Below, one piece after another: positions 17,681 through 24,823 of a DNA stretch of 64,000 nt. The position numbers were made by a program, and so were the translations under genes. Origin of the DNA: Phytohabitans kaempferiae (GTDB taxonomy: Bacteria > Actinomycetota > Actinomycetes > Mycobacteriales > Micromonosporaceae); assembly GCF_042433955.1 (NCBI RefSeq), contig NZ_JBHLUH010000003.1, positions 1 to 64,000 of the forward strand. The letters run 5' to 3'. Under the pieces are notes generated by a model. It saw only the letters and a list, made by a program, of their open reading frames with translations, was not told the origin of the DNA and did not search any database. How positions within the stretch are numbered: position 1 is the stretch's first letter; each line of letters starts with the position of its first letter.

Positions 17681-18142
17681 TCAGCGGAGCAGGCGTCCCT
17701 GGCCGTCCATCGGGCGGCCGGCGAGCACCACGATGCCGTCGATCGTGAACCACAGCCAGAGTCCGAAGTAGATGATGAACGGGAAGACCAGCAGGAACCC
17801 GCACCAGAACGAGATCCAGCCGACCAGCGTCAGCACGATCTGCGCGATGCCCAGCCCCATGTTGCCGGCGTACAGGCGACCGATGCCGCCGAGCCCGATG
17901 AGAAAGCCGGGCAGGAGTTGCAGCAGCCCGGCGGCGACTCGGCTCTTGTCCGAGTACGGCAGGCCGGTGAGCGGGTCGAAGCCGTACGAGCCGGCGTAGC
18001 CGTAGGGGCCGGGCGAGTACGGCGCCGGCGCGTACGGGCTGGGCGAGTAGTGCTGCGGCACACCGGAGGTCGGATAGCCGTACGGGTTGGGATCCTGGTA
18101 CCGGTATTGGTACGGATCCTGACCCGGGGGTGGGGAGGTCAT
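17681..18142 (-). CDS. TM2-domain membrane protein with Pro/Tyr-rich N-terminus
   Basis: The 153-residue protein has a cytoplasmic-type N-terminal region of about 55 residues rich in Pro, Tyr and Gly, then a TM2 domain. KSRVAAGLLQLLPGFLIGLG begins the first membrane helix, followed by GRLYAGNMGLGIAQIVLTL and two further hydrophobic stretches. The TM2 fold is widespread and its function is largely unknown. It is convergent with purB and divergent from the HxlR regulator. Confidence 0.85.
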   Translation of the reverse strand: MTSPPPGQDPYQYRYQDPNPYGYPTSGVPQHYSPSPYAPAPYSPGPYGYAGSYGFDPLTGLPYSDKSRVAAGLLQLLPGFLIGLGGIGRLYAGNMGLGIAQIVLTLVGWISFWCGFLLVFPFIIYFGLWLWFTIDGIVVLAGRPMDGQGRLLR

Positions 18143-18220
18143 GGGCGCACGCTACCGGTGTGTCCGCTGGGAAAGTGGCCGATCATGGACTGTCCCGCGT
18201 CGCTGCGTACTCTTGATTTC

Positions 18221-18565
18221 ATGTCCCCCAACCGAGCCGGTCACGACCCGCGCGCCTGCGACCAGCGGCTGACGCGGGCGTTCACCTTCCTCGGCAAGCG
18301 GTGGAACGGCGTGCTCATCGGCGTCCTCGCGAGCGGGCCGGCGGGCTTCGCCGAGCTGGCGCGGGCGATCGAGGGCATCAGCGAGTCGGTCCTCTCCGAC
18401 CGGCTCAACGAGCTGGCCCGGCTCGGCCTCATCACGCGTACGGTCCGCGAAGGCCCACCGGTGGGAGTGAGCTACCAGCTCACCGAGCGCGGCGAGTCGC
18501 TGATGCCGGTGCTCGACGACCTCGCGCGCTGGGCCGGGGAGAACCTCCCCGACCCAGCGGCGTGA
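18221..18565 (+). CDS. HxlR-family winged-helix transcriptional regulator
   Basis: The 114-residue protein has the HxlR pattern: ACDQRLTRAFTFLGKRWN, then GFAELARAIEGISESVLSDR as the recognition helix region and LNELARLGLITRTV leading to the beta wing. Such proteins respond to redox or small reactive compounds in known cases, but there is no clue here to the signal. The ATG at 18221 is used; an in-frame ATG at 18185 would add 12 residues. No adjacent divergent target enzyme is evident apart from the TM2 gene. Confidence 0.88.
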   Translation: MSPNRAGHDPRACDQRLTRAFTFLGKRWNGVLIGVLASGPAGFAELARAIEGISESVLSDRLNELARLGLITRTVREGPPVGVSYQLTERGESLMPVLDDLARWAGENLPDPAA

Positions 18566-18660
18566 CACGGCCCGCCAAGTAGCGGGCTGTGCGGCCCACC
18601 GGCCCCACATACGGCCGGCGCTTGGCCGGTGGCTCAAGGCAGTGAGATGCTCCACTGTTT

Positions 18661-18978
18661 TCACAGCACCTTCGTGACCACGACGGCGGTGCCGTATGCG
18701 CACAGCTCGACCCAGAGTGTCCCGGTGTCGCGGTGGTCGAAGCGCATCCCGAGCACCGCGTTCGCGCCCCGTTGGCGCGCGGCCTGGCCCAGTTGGGAGA
18801 CGGCTTCGGTGCGCCAGCGCAGGAGGTGTTCGGGGGCGCGCGGGTCGTACGCGCCGCCGCGGAGTGACTTGACGCCCTCCGCGAACGCGTTTCTGGTACG
18901 GGCAAGCGAGACGATCACTTCGCCCAGTACCGCGTGTATGTGGTAGCCGGGCAGGTCGTCCGTTGTGACGACGAGCAC
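18661..18978 (-). CDS. YbjQ/UPF0145 family protein
   Basis: The 105-residue protein belongs to the YbjQ (putative heavy-metal-binding) family. The N-terminal VLVVTTDDLPGYHIHAVLGEV segment and the C-terminal GANAVLGMRFDH followed by ELCAYGTAVVV match it. The role is not established. A GTG at 18978 gives the expected N-terminus; longer upstream starts run into the terminator of the protease gene. Confidence 0.85.
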   Translation of the reverse strand: MLVVTTDDLPGYHIHAVLGEVIVSLARTRNAFAEGVKSLRGGAYDPRAPEHLLRWRTEAVSQLGQAARQRGANAVLGMRFDHRDTGTLWVELCAYGTAVVVTKVL

Positions 18979-19049
18979 TACGAGAAAGTAGGACTTTCCG
19001 GGCAGCGACGTGCCGGCAATCGCCACGCGTGCCCGCCCAGCGCAAAACC

Positions 19050-19079
19050 GCGCGGCGCGGACATGCGCCCGCGCCGCGC
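19050..19079 (-). terminator. Rho-independent terminator of the serine protease gene
   Basis: An 11-bp perfect stem (GCGCGGCGCGG against CCGCGCCGCGC) with an 8-base loop lies just downstream of the protease stop on the minus strand and is followed, in that direction, by GGTTTTG. Confidence 0.7.
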
Positions 19080-19097
19080 AGCTTGAGGCCGTAACCG

Positions 19098-19778
19098 TCA
19101 CACACCAGACACAGAGCGAATCCAGGCACGGTTGTACGCGACGCTGCCGTAGTTCTGGATGCTCTGGCCGTCGGCGGTGGAGGCGACGCCGACCTGCTGG
19201 CCGTTGTAGAACTGCGGACCGCCCGAGTCGCCCCGCCACGCGTTCCCGTTGATCCGGGTCGTGCGGATCGCCTGGCCGCCGTACGCGTCCGTGGCGCTGT
19301 TGCTGGTCACGCGGACGCTGGCGGTCTTCAGTTGCGTGGAGGCGCTGCAACCGCTGTAGCAGGTCATGCCCCAGCCGTAGATCGAGTTGGTCGAGCTCAA
19401 CGGCGGGTTGCTGCTGGCCAGCGTCACGTACGACGTGCTCACCGGGCTGTTGAGCTGCATCAGCGCCAGGTCGTAGCGGGCGTACGCCGCGGTGACGCTA
19501 CGGGTCACGCCGCCGGAGGAGCGGTTGACGCTGCCGACCCGCACGGACATCGTGCCGCTGACGCAGTGGCGAGCGGTGAGCACCCAGTTGGCGGAAATGA
19601 TCGTGCCGGAGCAGGTGAACGAACCGTTGCTGAACACGGCCGCGGCCCAGGGGGCGGAGGAGACGGTACCGCCACCAATGATCATCGGGGTGGCGTCGTC
19701 GGCGACGGCGACGCCGGGGAGGGTCAGGGCGCCGGTGACGGTAGCGGCGATGGCGGCCACGGTGAGGCGGATGCGCAT
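19098..19778 (-). CDS. Secreted trypsin-like serine protease (S1 family)
   Basis: The 226-residue precursor has a signal peptide (MRIRLTVAAIAATVTGALTL, ending near AVADD) and a short propeptide before IIGGG. The catalytic triad is visible: His in VLTARHC, Asp in YDLALMQL, Ser in WRGDSGGP. Cys pairs around CSGTIIS/ARHC and CYSGC are as expected for the fold. The protein is exported by Sec or Tat and probably autoactivates by cleavage before IIGG. It is flanked by a strong terminator on its 3' side. Confidence 0.93.
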   Translation of the reverse strand: MRIRLTVAAIAATVTGALTLPGVAVADDATPMIIGGGTVSSAPWAAAVFSNGSFTCSGTIISANWVLTARHCVSGTMSVRVGSVNRSSGGVTRSVTAAYARYDLALMQLNSPVSTSYVTLASSNPPLSSTNSIYGWGMTCYSGCSASTQLKTASVRVTSNSATDAYGGQAIRTTRINGNAWRGDSGGPQFYNGQQVGVASTADGQSIQNYGSVAYNRAWIRSVSGV

Positions 19779-19959
19779 TGAGGCACTCCTTCGTAGGGGG
19801 TGGCACCAAACGCTAAGGCCATTGACGATCGTCTAAAAGATCAGATCGAGGTCATACGATGCGTTGATGCCTGGTCGTCCCGCCCTGACCAGGGCCTTGT
19901 GACCCTCTGCCACGCCCTGGTCGAGGCATTCGCGGCTCGTGTCCGCCTCCGGCCGATAG

Positions 19960-20301
19960 AGTCCGGCCGGGAAGGAGTGGCAGCAGGAGAAGGAGTACTC
20001 CGAGAAGGTGACGCCTCCGTGCGGTGGCTGGCGGGCGGCCGGCACCAGCTTCGCCGTACTCTTCACCGCCGAGTGGGGCGATCTGTCCCAGCTCCTCACC
20101 GCCGGCCTGGTGGCGAGCGGCCAGCCGGCCATCCCGTTCTTCCTCGGCTCGTGGGCGGCGTTGGCGGTGGTCTCGGGGCTGGCGGTGCTGTTGGGGCGGT
20201 GGTTGCTTCGCCGCGTGCGACTGTCACTTGTGCGATACGTCGCAGCGGCCATCTGTGCCGTACTCTGTGTAGTCACGGTTGTCGGCGTGGTCACCGGATA
20301 A
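19960..20301 (+). pseudogene. GDT1/TMEM165 (UPF0016) family transporter, C-terminal half only
   Basis: The frame encodes the second half-repeat of a UPF0016 cation transporter: FTAEWGDLSQLLTAGLVA is the characteristic E-x-G-D motif, followed by FFLGSWAALAVVSGLAVLLG and a final VRYVAAAICAVLCVV helix. Full-length members have two such repeats (about 190 residues). Here a TAG stands in frame at 19957-19959 and no first repeat with EMGDKTQ is visible upstream. The residues from KEWQQEKEYSEKVT to the stop resemble the linker plus second repeat. It could be translated from an internal start as a half-size protein, but a decaying gene is more likely. Confidence 0.65.
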
Positions 20302-20457
20302 GTGGGTGTCAGCACCCCTGTGGACGAGGCAGCCGGTGCGTGCCGCTCGCTCTCTACCAGGTACGCTGGGCACCGCCCGTCTCCTTTCGCGAGGAGGCAT
20401 ACATCCGGCCCAGAGGCCGATAGCGGCAAAATCTGCGTGCACAGTCAGGAGTGTCCA

Positions 20458-20733
20458 GTGGCTCGCGTCGTTGTCGACGTCATGCTCAAGCCGGAGATCC
20501 TCGATCCGCAGGGCCAGGCGGTGGCCAGCGCGCTGCCCCGCCTCGGTGTCGACGATGTCACCTCCGTCCGGATCGGTCGGCGCATCGAGATCGAGTTTGC
20601 CGGCGAGCCCGATCTCGACCGGGCCCGTGAGATCGCCGACAAGCTGTTGGCCAACCCTGTGATCGAAGACTTCGCGTTGCATATCGCCGAAGGCGACTCC
20701 CAGGAGTCCCAGCCGGCGGAGGCGCCCGCATGA
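20458..20733 (+). CDS. purS: Phosphoribosylformylglycinamidine synthase subunit PurS
   Basis: This small (91-residue) subunit of the FGAM synthase complex bridges PurQ and PurL in organisms with the small PurL. It starts at GTG with VARVVVDVMLKPEILDPQG and contains VRIGRRIEIEF, both typical. Its stop overlaps the purQ start by 4 bp. The in-frame ORF is open for about 150 bp upstream, but that region has no family similarity. Confidence 0.95.
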   Translation: MARVVVDVMLKPEILDPQGQAVASALPRLGVDDVTSVRIGRRIEIEFAGEPDLDRAREIADKLLANPVIEDFALHIAEGDSQESQPAEAPA

Positions 20734-21428
20734 GTGCACGGGTTGGTGTGGTTACGTTCCCCGGGTCGCTCGACGACGGCGACGCGATGCGTGCCGTGCG
20801 CCTCGCCGGTGGCGACGCGGTGGGGCTCTGGCACGCCGACCCCGACCTGCACGGTGTCGACGCGGTGATCCTGCCCGGCGGCTTCTCCTACGGTGACTAC
20901 CTGCGTGGTGGCGCGATCGCCCGGTTCGCCCCGGTGATGGAGTCGATCGCGGCCGCGGTGCGCGACGGGCTGCCGGTGCTCGGCATCTGCAACGGGTTCC
21001 AGATCCTCTGCGAGGCGCACATCCTGCCCGGCGCGCTCATCCGCAACCAGCACATGCACTTCCGCGCCCGCGACCAGCGGCTGCGCATCGAGGCGGTGCA
21101 GCCGGTGTGGACCAACGCGTTCAACGACAGCCAGGAAGTGGTCATCCCGATCAAGCACGGTGAGGGCCGCTACGTCGCCGACGAGCGCACGCTCGACGAG
21201 CTCGAGGCCAACGGGCAGGTCGTCGCGCGATACGTGGGCGGCAACCCCAATGGCGCGCAGCGCGACATCGCCGCGGTCAGCAACGCGGCTGGCAACGTCG
21301 TCGGCATGATGCCGCACCCCGAGCACGCGGTGGACGCCCTGACCGGCCCCTCCACCGACGGTCTCGGCTTCTTCACGTCGATGCTGAAGTTCCTCGCCGG
21401 TGTGCCGGCGGACCAGGGAGCGTCATGA
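20730..21428 (+). CDS. purQ: Phosphoribosylformylglycinamidine synthase subunit PurQ
   Basis: The glutaminase subunit supplies ammonia to PurL. The 232-residue class-I amidotransferase has the nucleophile elbow VLGICNGFQIL with its Cys, and the partner His-Glu in MMPHPEHAVD near the C-terminus. It overlaps purS and purL by ATGA at both ends, so the three subunits are translationally coupled. Confidence 0.97.
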   Translation: MSARVGVVTFPGSLDDGDAMRAVRLAGGDAVGLWHADPDLHGVDAVILPGGFSYGDYLRGGAIARFAPVMESIAAAVRDGLPVLGICNGFQILCEAHILPGALIRNQHMHFRARDQRLRIEAVQPVWTNAFNDSQEVVIPIKHGEGRYVADERTLDELEANGQVVARYVGGNPNGAQRDIAAVSNAAGNVVGMMPHPEHAVDALTGPSTDGLGFFTSMLKFLAGVPADQGAS

Positions 21429-23800
21429 CCACTGAGCCCCAGGTGGCCGCCGAGGAAAACAGCGAGGCGGTCGCGAATGTCGTCGTGGGCGAGTTCGACG
21501 GCGGTCCCGACACCGTCCAGCGCGCCGCCGCGACGCCCGACGAGCTCCAGCCGTACGCCGAGCTGGGCCTGCGCACCGACGAGTACGAGCGGATCCGCGA
21601 GGTGCTCGGCCGCCGGCCCACGCAGTCCGAGCTGGCGATGTACTCGATCATGTGGAGCGAGCACTGCTCCTACAAGTCGAGCAAGGTGCACCTGCGGCAG
21701 TTCGGCGAGAAGGCGCCGCCCAGCGACCGGCTGCTCGCCGGCATCGGGGAAAACGCGGGCGTCATCCAGATCGCCGACGACATCGCGGTGACCTTCAAGG
21801 TCGAGTCGCACAACCACCCCAGTTACGTCGAGCCCTACCAGGGCGCGGCCACCGGGGTCGGCGGCATCGTCCGCGACATCCTCGCGATGGGCGCGCGCCC
21901 GGTCGCGGTCATGGACCCGCTGCGCTTCGGCGCCGCCGACCACGAAGACACCGCGCGCGTACTGCCCGGCGTGGTGGGCGGCATCGGTGGCTACGGCAAC
22001 AGCCTCGGCCTGCCCAACATCGGCGGCGAGGTCGTCTTCGACCCCTGCTACCAGGGCAACCCGCTGGTCAACGCGCTCTGCGTCGGCGTGCTCCCGGTCG
22101 ACCGCCTGCAAAACAAGGCGGCCGCCGGCCCGGGCAACATCGTGGTGCTCATGGGCGCCAAGACCGGCCGTGACGGCATCGGCGGTGTGTCGGTGCTGGC
22201 GAGCGCGACGTTCGACAGCGAGAGCGAGCAGCGCCGCCCGTCGGTGCAGGTCGGCGACCCGTTCATGGAAAAGCTCCTGATCGAGGCGTGCCTGGAGCTT
22301 TACGACGACCGCCGCGTGGTCGGCATCCAGGACCTCGGCGGCGCGGGCCTGACCTGCGCGCTCACCGAGACCGCCGCGGCGGCCGGCACCGGCATGACGG
22401 TCGAGCTCGACCACGTGCCGCTGCGCGAGCCGTCGATGGCACCGCACGAGATCCTGGCGAGCGAGTCGCAGGAGCGCATGCTCCTCATCGTCGAGCCGCA
22501 CCAGCTCGAGTTCGTGCTCAAGACGGCCGCCCGGTGGGGCGTGCTGGCCACCGCGATCGGCGAGGTCACCCCGCCCGGCCCCGACGGGCTGCCGGGCCGC
22601 CTCACGATCACGTGGCAGGGGCACACGGTCGTCGACGTGCCGCCCGGCTCGCTCGCTGACGACGGCCCGGTGTACGCCCGGCCGGTCCGCGAGCCCGCCG
22701 ACCTGATCCTGCTCCAGGCCGACCGCGCCGAGACGCTGCCGCGACCCTCCACACCGGAGGACGTACGCGCGACGCTGCTCCGCATGATCGCCTCGCCCAA
22801 CCTCTGCGATAAGTCGTGGGTCACCGAGCAGTACGACCGGTACGTGCTCGGCAACACCGTGCTCGCCCAGCCGGAAGACGCCGGTGTGATCCGCATCGAC
22901 GAGAGTTCCGGGCTCGGCGTGGCGCTCTCGGTCGACGGCAATGGGCGATACGCGCGCCTCGACCCGTACAGCGGGGCGAAGCTGGCACTCGCCGAGGCCT
23001 ACCGCAACGTCGCCGTCACCGGCGCCAAGCCGCTCGCGGTCACCAACTGCCTCAACTTCGGCTCGCCCGAAGACCCGGCGGTGATGTGGCAGTTCGCCGA
23101 GGCGGTGCGGGGTCTGGCCGACGGCTGCGCCGAGCTGGGTATCCCGGTCACCGGCGGCAACGTCAGCTTCTACAACCAGACCGGCGCGGCGGCCATCCAT
23201 CCGACCCCGATCGTGGGCGTGCTGGGCGTGCTCGACGACGTCGCGCAGCGGGTCCCAATGGGCTTCCCCAAGCCCGCCCACGCCGAGGGCGACATCATCT
23301 TCCTGCTCGGCGAGACCCGGCTGGAGCTCTCCGGCTCGGAGTGGGCGTGGGTCACCCACGAGCACCTCGGTGGCGTGCCGCCGAAGGTCGACCTGGCCCG
23401 CGAGCGGGCGCTGGCCGAGCTTCTCGCCGAGGCCGCTCGGGTCGGTCACCTCACCTCGGCGCACGACCTCTCCGACGGTGGCCTCGCGCAGGTGCTGGTG
23501 GAGGCGTGTCTGCGCCGCGGCGTGGGCGCCCGGATCGCGCTGCCCGACGACTTCACCGCCGGCTCGATGCCGTTCGTCTACCTCTTCAGCGAGTCGGCTG
23601 GGCGGGCGATGGTGTCGGTGCCGCACGGTCAGGAGAAGGCGTTCACCGCGCTCTGCACCGAGCGGGGCGTGCCGTGGTGCGCGCTGGGCGTCACCGACGA
23701 GAGCGGTGGGCAGCTCGAGGTCCGCGACCAGTTCACGATCGGGCTCGACGAGCTTCGGGAGGCGCACACCGCGACCCTGCCGCGCCTCTTCGGTGCCTGA
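21425..23800 (+). CDS. purL: Phosphoribosylformylglycinamidine synthase subunit PurL
   Basis: This is the 791-residue small-type PurL, the ATP-dependent synthetase subunit making FGAM from FGAR. Family landmarks include MWSEHCSYKSSK near residue 80, FKVESHNHPSYVEPYQGAAT, and DLGGAGLTCALTE. The C-terminal half repeats the AIRS-like fold with VTGGNVSFYNQT. An N-terminal extension of about 40 residues, rich in Glu and Val, precedes the conserved core. It forms the purSQL unit. Confidence 0.98.
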   Translation: MTTEPQVAAEENSEAVANVVVGEFDGGPDTVQRAAATPDELQPYAELGLRTDEYERIREVLGRRPTQSELAMYSIMWSEHCSYKSSKVHLRQFGEKAPPSDRLLAGIGENAGVIQIADDIAVTFKVESHNHPSYVEPYQGAATGVGGIVRDILAMGARPVAVMDPLRFGAADHEDTARVLPGVVGGIGGYGNSLGLPNIGGEVVFDPCYQGNPLVNALCVGVLPVDRLQNKAAAGPGNIVVLMGAKTGRDGIGGVSVLASATFDSESEQRRPSVQVGDPFMEKLLIEACLELYDDRRVVGIQDLGGAGLTCALTETAAAAGTGMTVELDHVPLREPSMAPHEILASESQERMLLIVEPHQLEFVLKTAARWGVLATAIGEVTPPGPDGLPGRLTITWQGHTVVDVPPGSLADDGPVYARPVREPADLILLQADRAETLPRPSTPEDVRATLLRMIASPNLCDKSWVTEQYDRYVLGNTVLAQPEDAGVIRIDESSGLGVALSVDGNGRYARLDPYSGAKLALAEAYRNVAVTGAKPLAVTNCLNFGSPEDPAVMWQFAEAVRGLADGCAELGIPVTGGNVSFYNQTGAAAIHPTPIVGVLGVLDDVAQRVPMGFPKPAHAEGDIIFLLGETRLELSGSEWAWVTHEHLGGVPPKVDLARERALAELLAEAARVGHLTSAHDLSDGGLAQVLVEACLRRGVGARIALPDDFTAGSMPFVYLFSESAGRAMVSVPHGQEKAFTALCTERGVPWCALGVTDESGGQLEVRDQFTIGLDELREAHTATLPRLFGA

Positions 23801-24548
23801 GCCGCTCTTCGCGCAGCCCGGCACCGGCGTCCGCTTCGAGTGGGGTCTGGCGGGCGCGGCTGAGCTGGGCCGCGTCTGCGCGGTGCTGGTCGTGGTCGAC
23901 GTGCTGTCGTTCACCACGTCGGTCGACGTCGCGGTGGGGCGGGGCATGCGGGTGCATCCTTTTCCGTGGGGTGCGCAGGCCGACGACTTCGCCCGCCGCA
24001 TCGGCGCGGTCGCGGCGGTCGGTCGCCGCGCGGTGAACCGGGAGCGTCCGTGGTCGCTCTCGCCGGCCAGCCTCCGCTCCGCGCCGGTCGTGCCCGACCT
24101 GGTGCTGCCCTCGCCCAACGGCTCGGCCATCTCCGCCGCCGCGAGCGCGACCGGACATCCGGTGGTCGCCGGCTGCGTCCGCAACGCACGCGCCGTCGCG
24201 CGCTGGCTCCTTTCCGAGGGGTACGGCTCGCGTCAGTCCCCGATCGGTGTCGTCGCGGCTGGCGAACGGTGGCCCGACGGCGCGCTCCGCCCCGGCGTGG
24301 AAGACCTGCTCGGCGCGGCGGCGGTGCTCGACGGGCTGGCAGATGCGCCGGGCGGCCTTTCGGTCGAGGCGGCGGTGGCGCTGGCCGCGCTGACCAGCGT
24401 CCCCGACCTGCCGGGCGCGATCCGCGCCTGCGCGTCCGGGCGCGAGCTGACCGAGTCAGGGTTTGCCACGGACGTGGCGATCGCCGTCGAGGTGGGCGTC
24501 TCCGACGTCGTACCGGTGCTGCGAAACGGCGTCTTCACCTCCGCCTGA
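23793..24548 (+). CDS. 2-phosphosulfolactate phosphatase family protein (ComB-like)
   Basis: The 251-residue protein matches the ComB family, known in methanogens for coenzyme M synthesis but also widespread in bacteria where the substrate is unknown. VVVVDVLSFTTSVDVAVGRG is the N-terminal metal-site segment, and LPSPNGSAIS plus VVAGCVRNARAVA are conserved. The GTG at 23793 overlaps the purL stop, so expression is coupled to the purine genes. A cytosolic phosphatase acting on a sugar or sulfonate phosphate is inferred. Confidence 0.85.
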   Translation: MPEPLFAQPGTGVRFEWGLAGAAELGRVCAVLVVVDVLSFTTSVDVAVGRGMRVHPFPWGAQADDFARRIGAVAAVGRRAVNRERPWSLSPASLRSAPVVPDLVLPSPNGSAISAAASATGHPVVAGCVRNARAVARWLLSEGYGSRQSPIGVVAAGERWPDGALRPGVEDLLGAAAVLDGLADAPGGLSVEAAVALAALTSVPDLPGAIRACASGRELTESGFATDVAIAVEVGVSDVVPVLRNGVFTSA

Positions 24549-24823
24549 TGCCCCTTTGGGCTCGCCAAGCAGCGTTGCGCGGGCGTCTTCGTCTCGCCGA
24601 GAGGCGCTGCGCGGGCGTCGTTGTTCGGGCTCGCCGAGCGTTGCTGCGCGTGGTCGTGTTCGGGCGAGGGGCGCTGTGCGGGCCGTCGTTGTTCGGGCTC
24701 GCCGAGCGTTGCTGCGCGTGGTCGTGTTCGGGCGCGCCGAGTGGTAGGGCACGGGCTGTCGTAAAGGGCTGAACAGCGAAGTGGCCGCACCGGGCTTCCG
24801 GTGCGGCCACTTCGAAGCTTGCC
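24549..24823. other. Convergent intergenic region filled with repeats
   Basis: This 275-bp gap between two converging genes holds only the 51-bp repeat pair, its degenerate relatives, and a short dyad around 24780-24806 (GGCCGCACCGG against CCGGTGCGGCC) that can form a hairpin and may terminate the surface-protein transcript. No gene is recognisable. Confidence 0.6.
24616..24734 (+). repeat. Two identical 51-bp direct repeats, 68-bp spacing, with degenerate copies upstream
   Basis: The block 24616-24666 is repeated without change at 24684-24734 (begins CGTCGTTGTTCGGGCTCGCC). Shorter degenerate versions of the same words (CTCGCCGAG, GCGTTGC, GCGGGCGTCGT) occur from about 24558. The region lies between the ComB-like and the surface-protein genes, whose 3' ends face each other, and shows no coding signal of its own. 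Confidence 0.8.

Noticed and set aside
20302..20457. Purine riboswitch upstream of purS
   Set aside because: No conserved purine aptamer pattern is visible, and such switches are not expected in this group.
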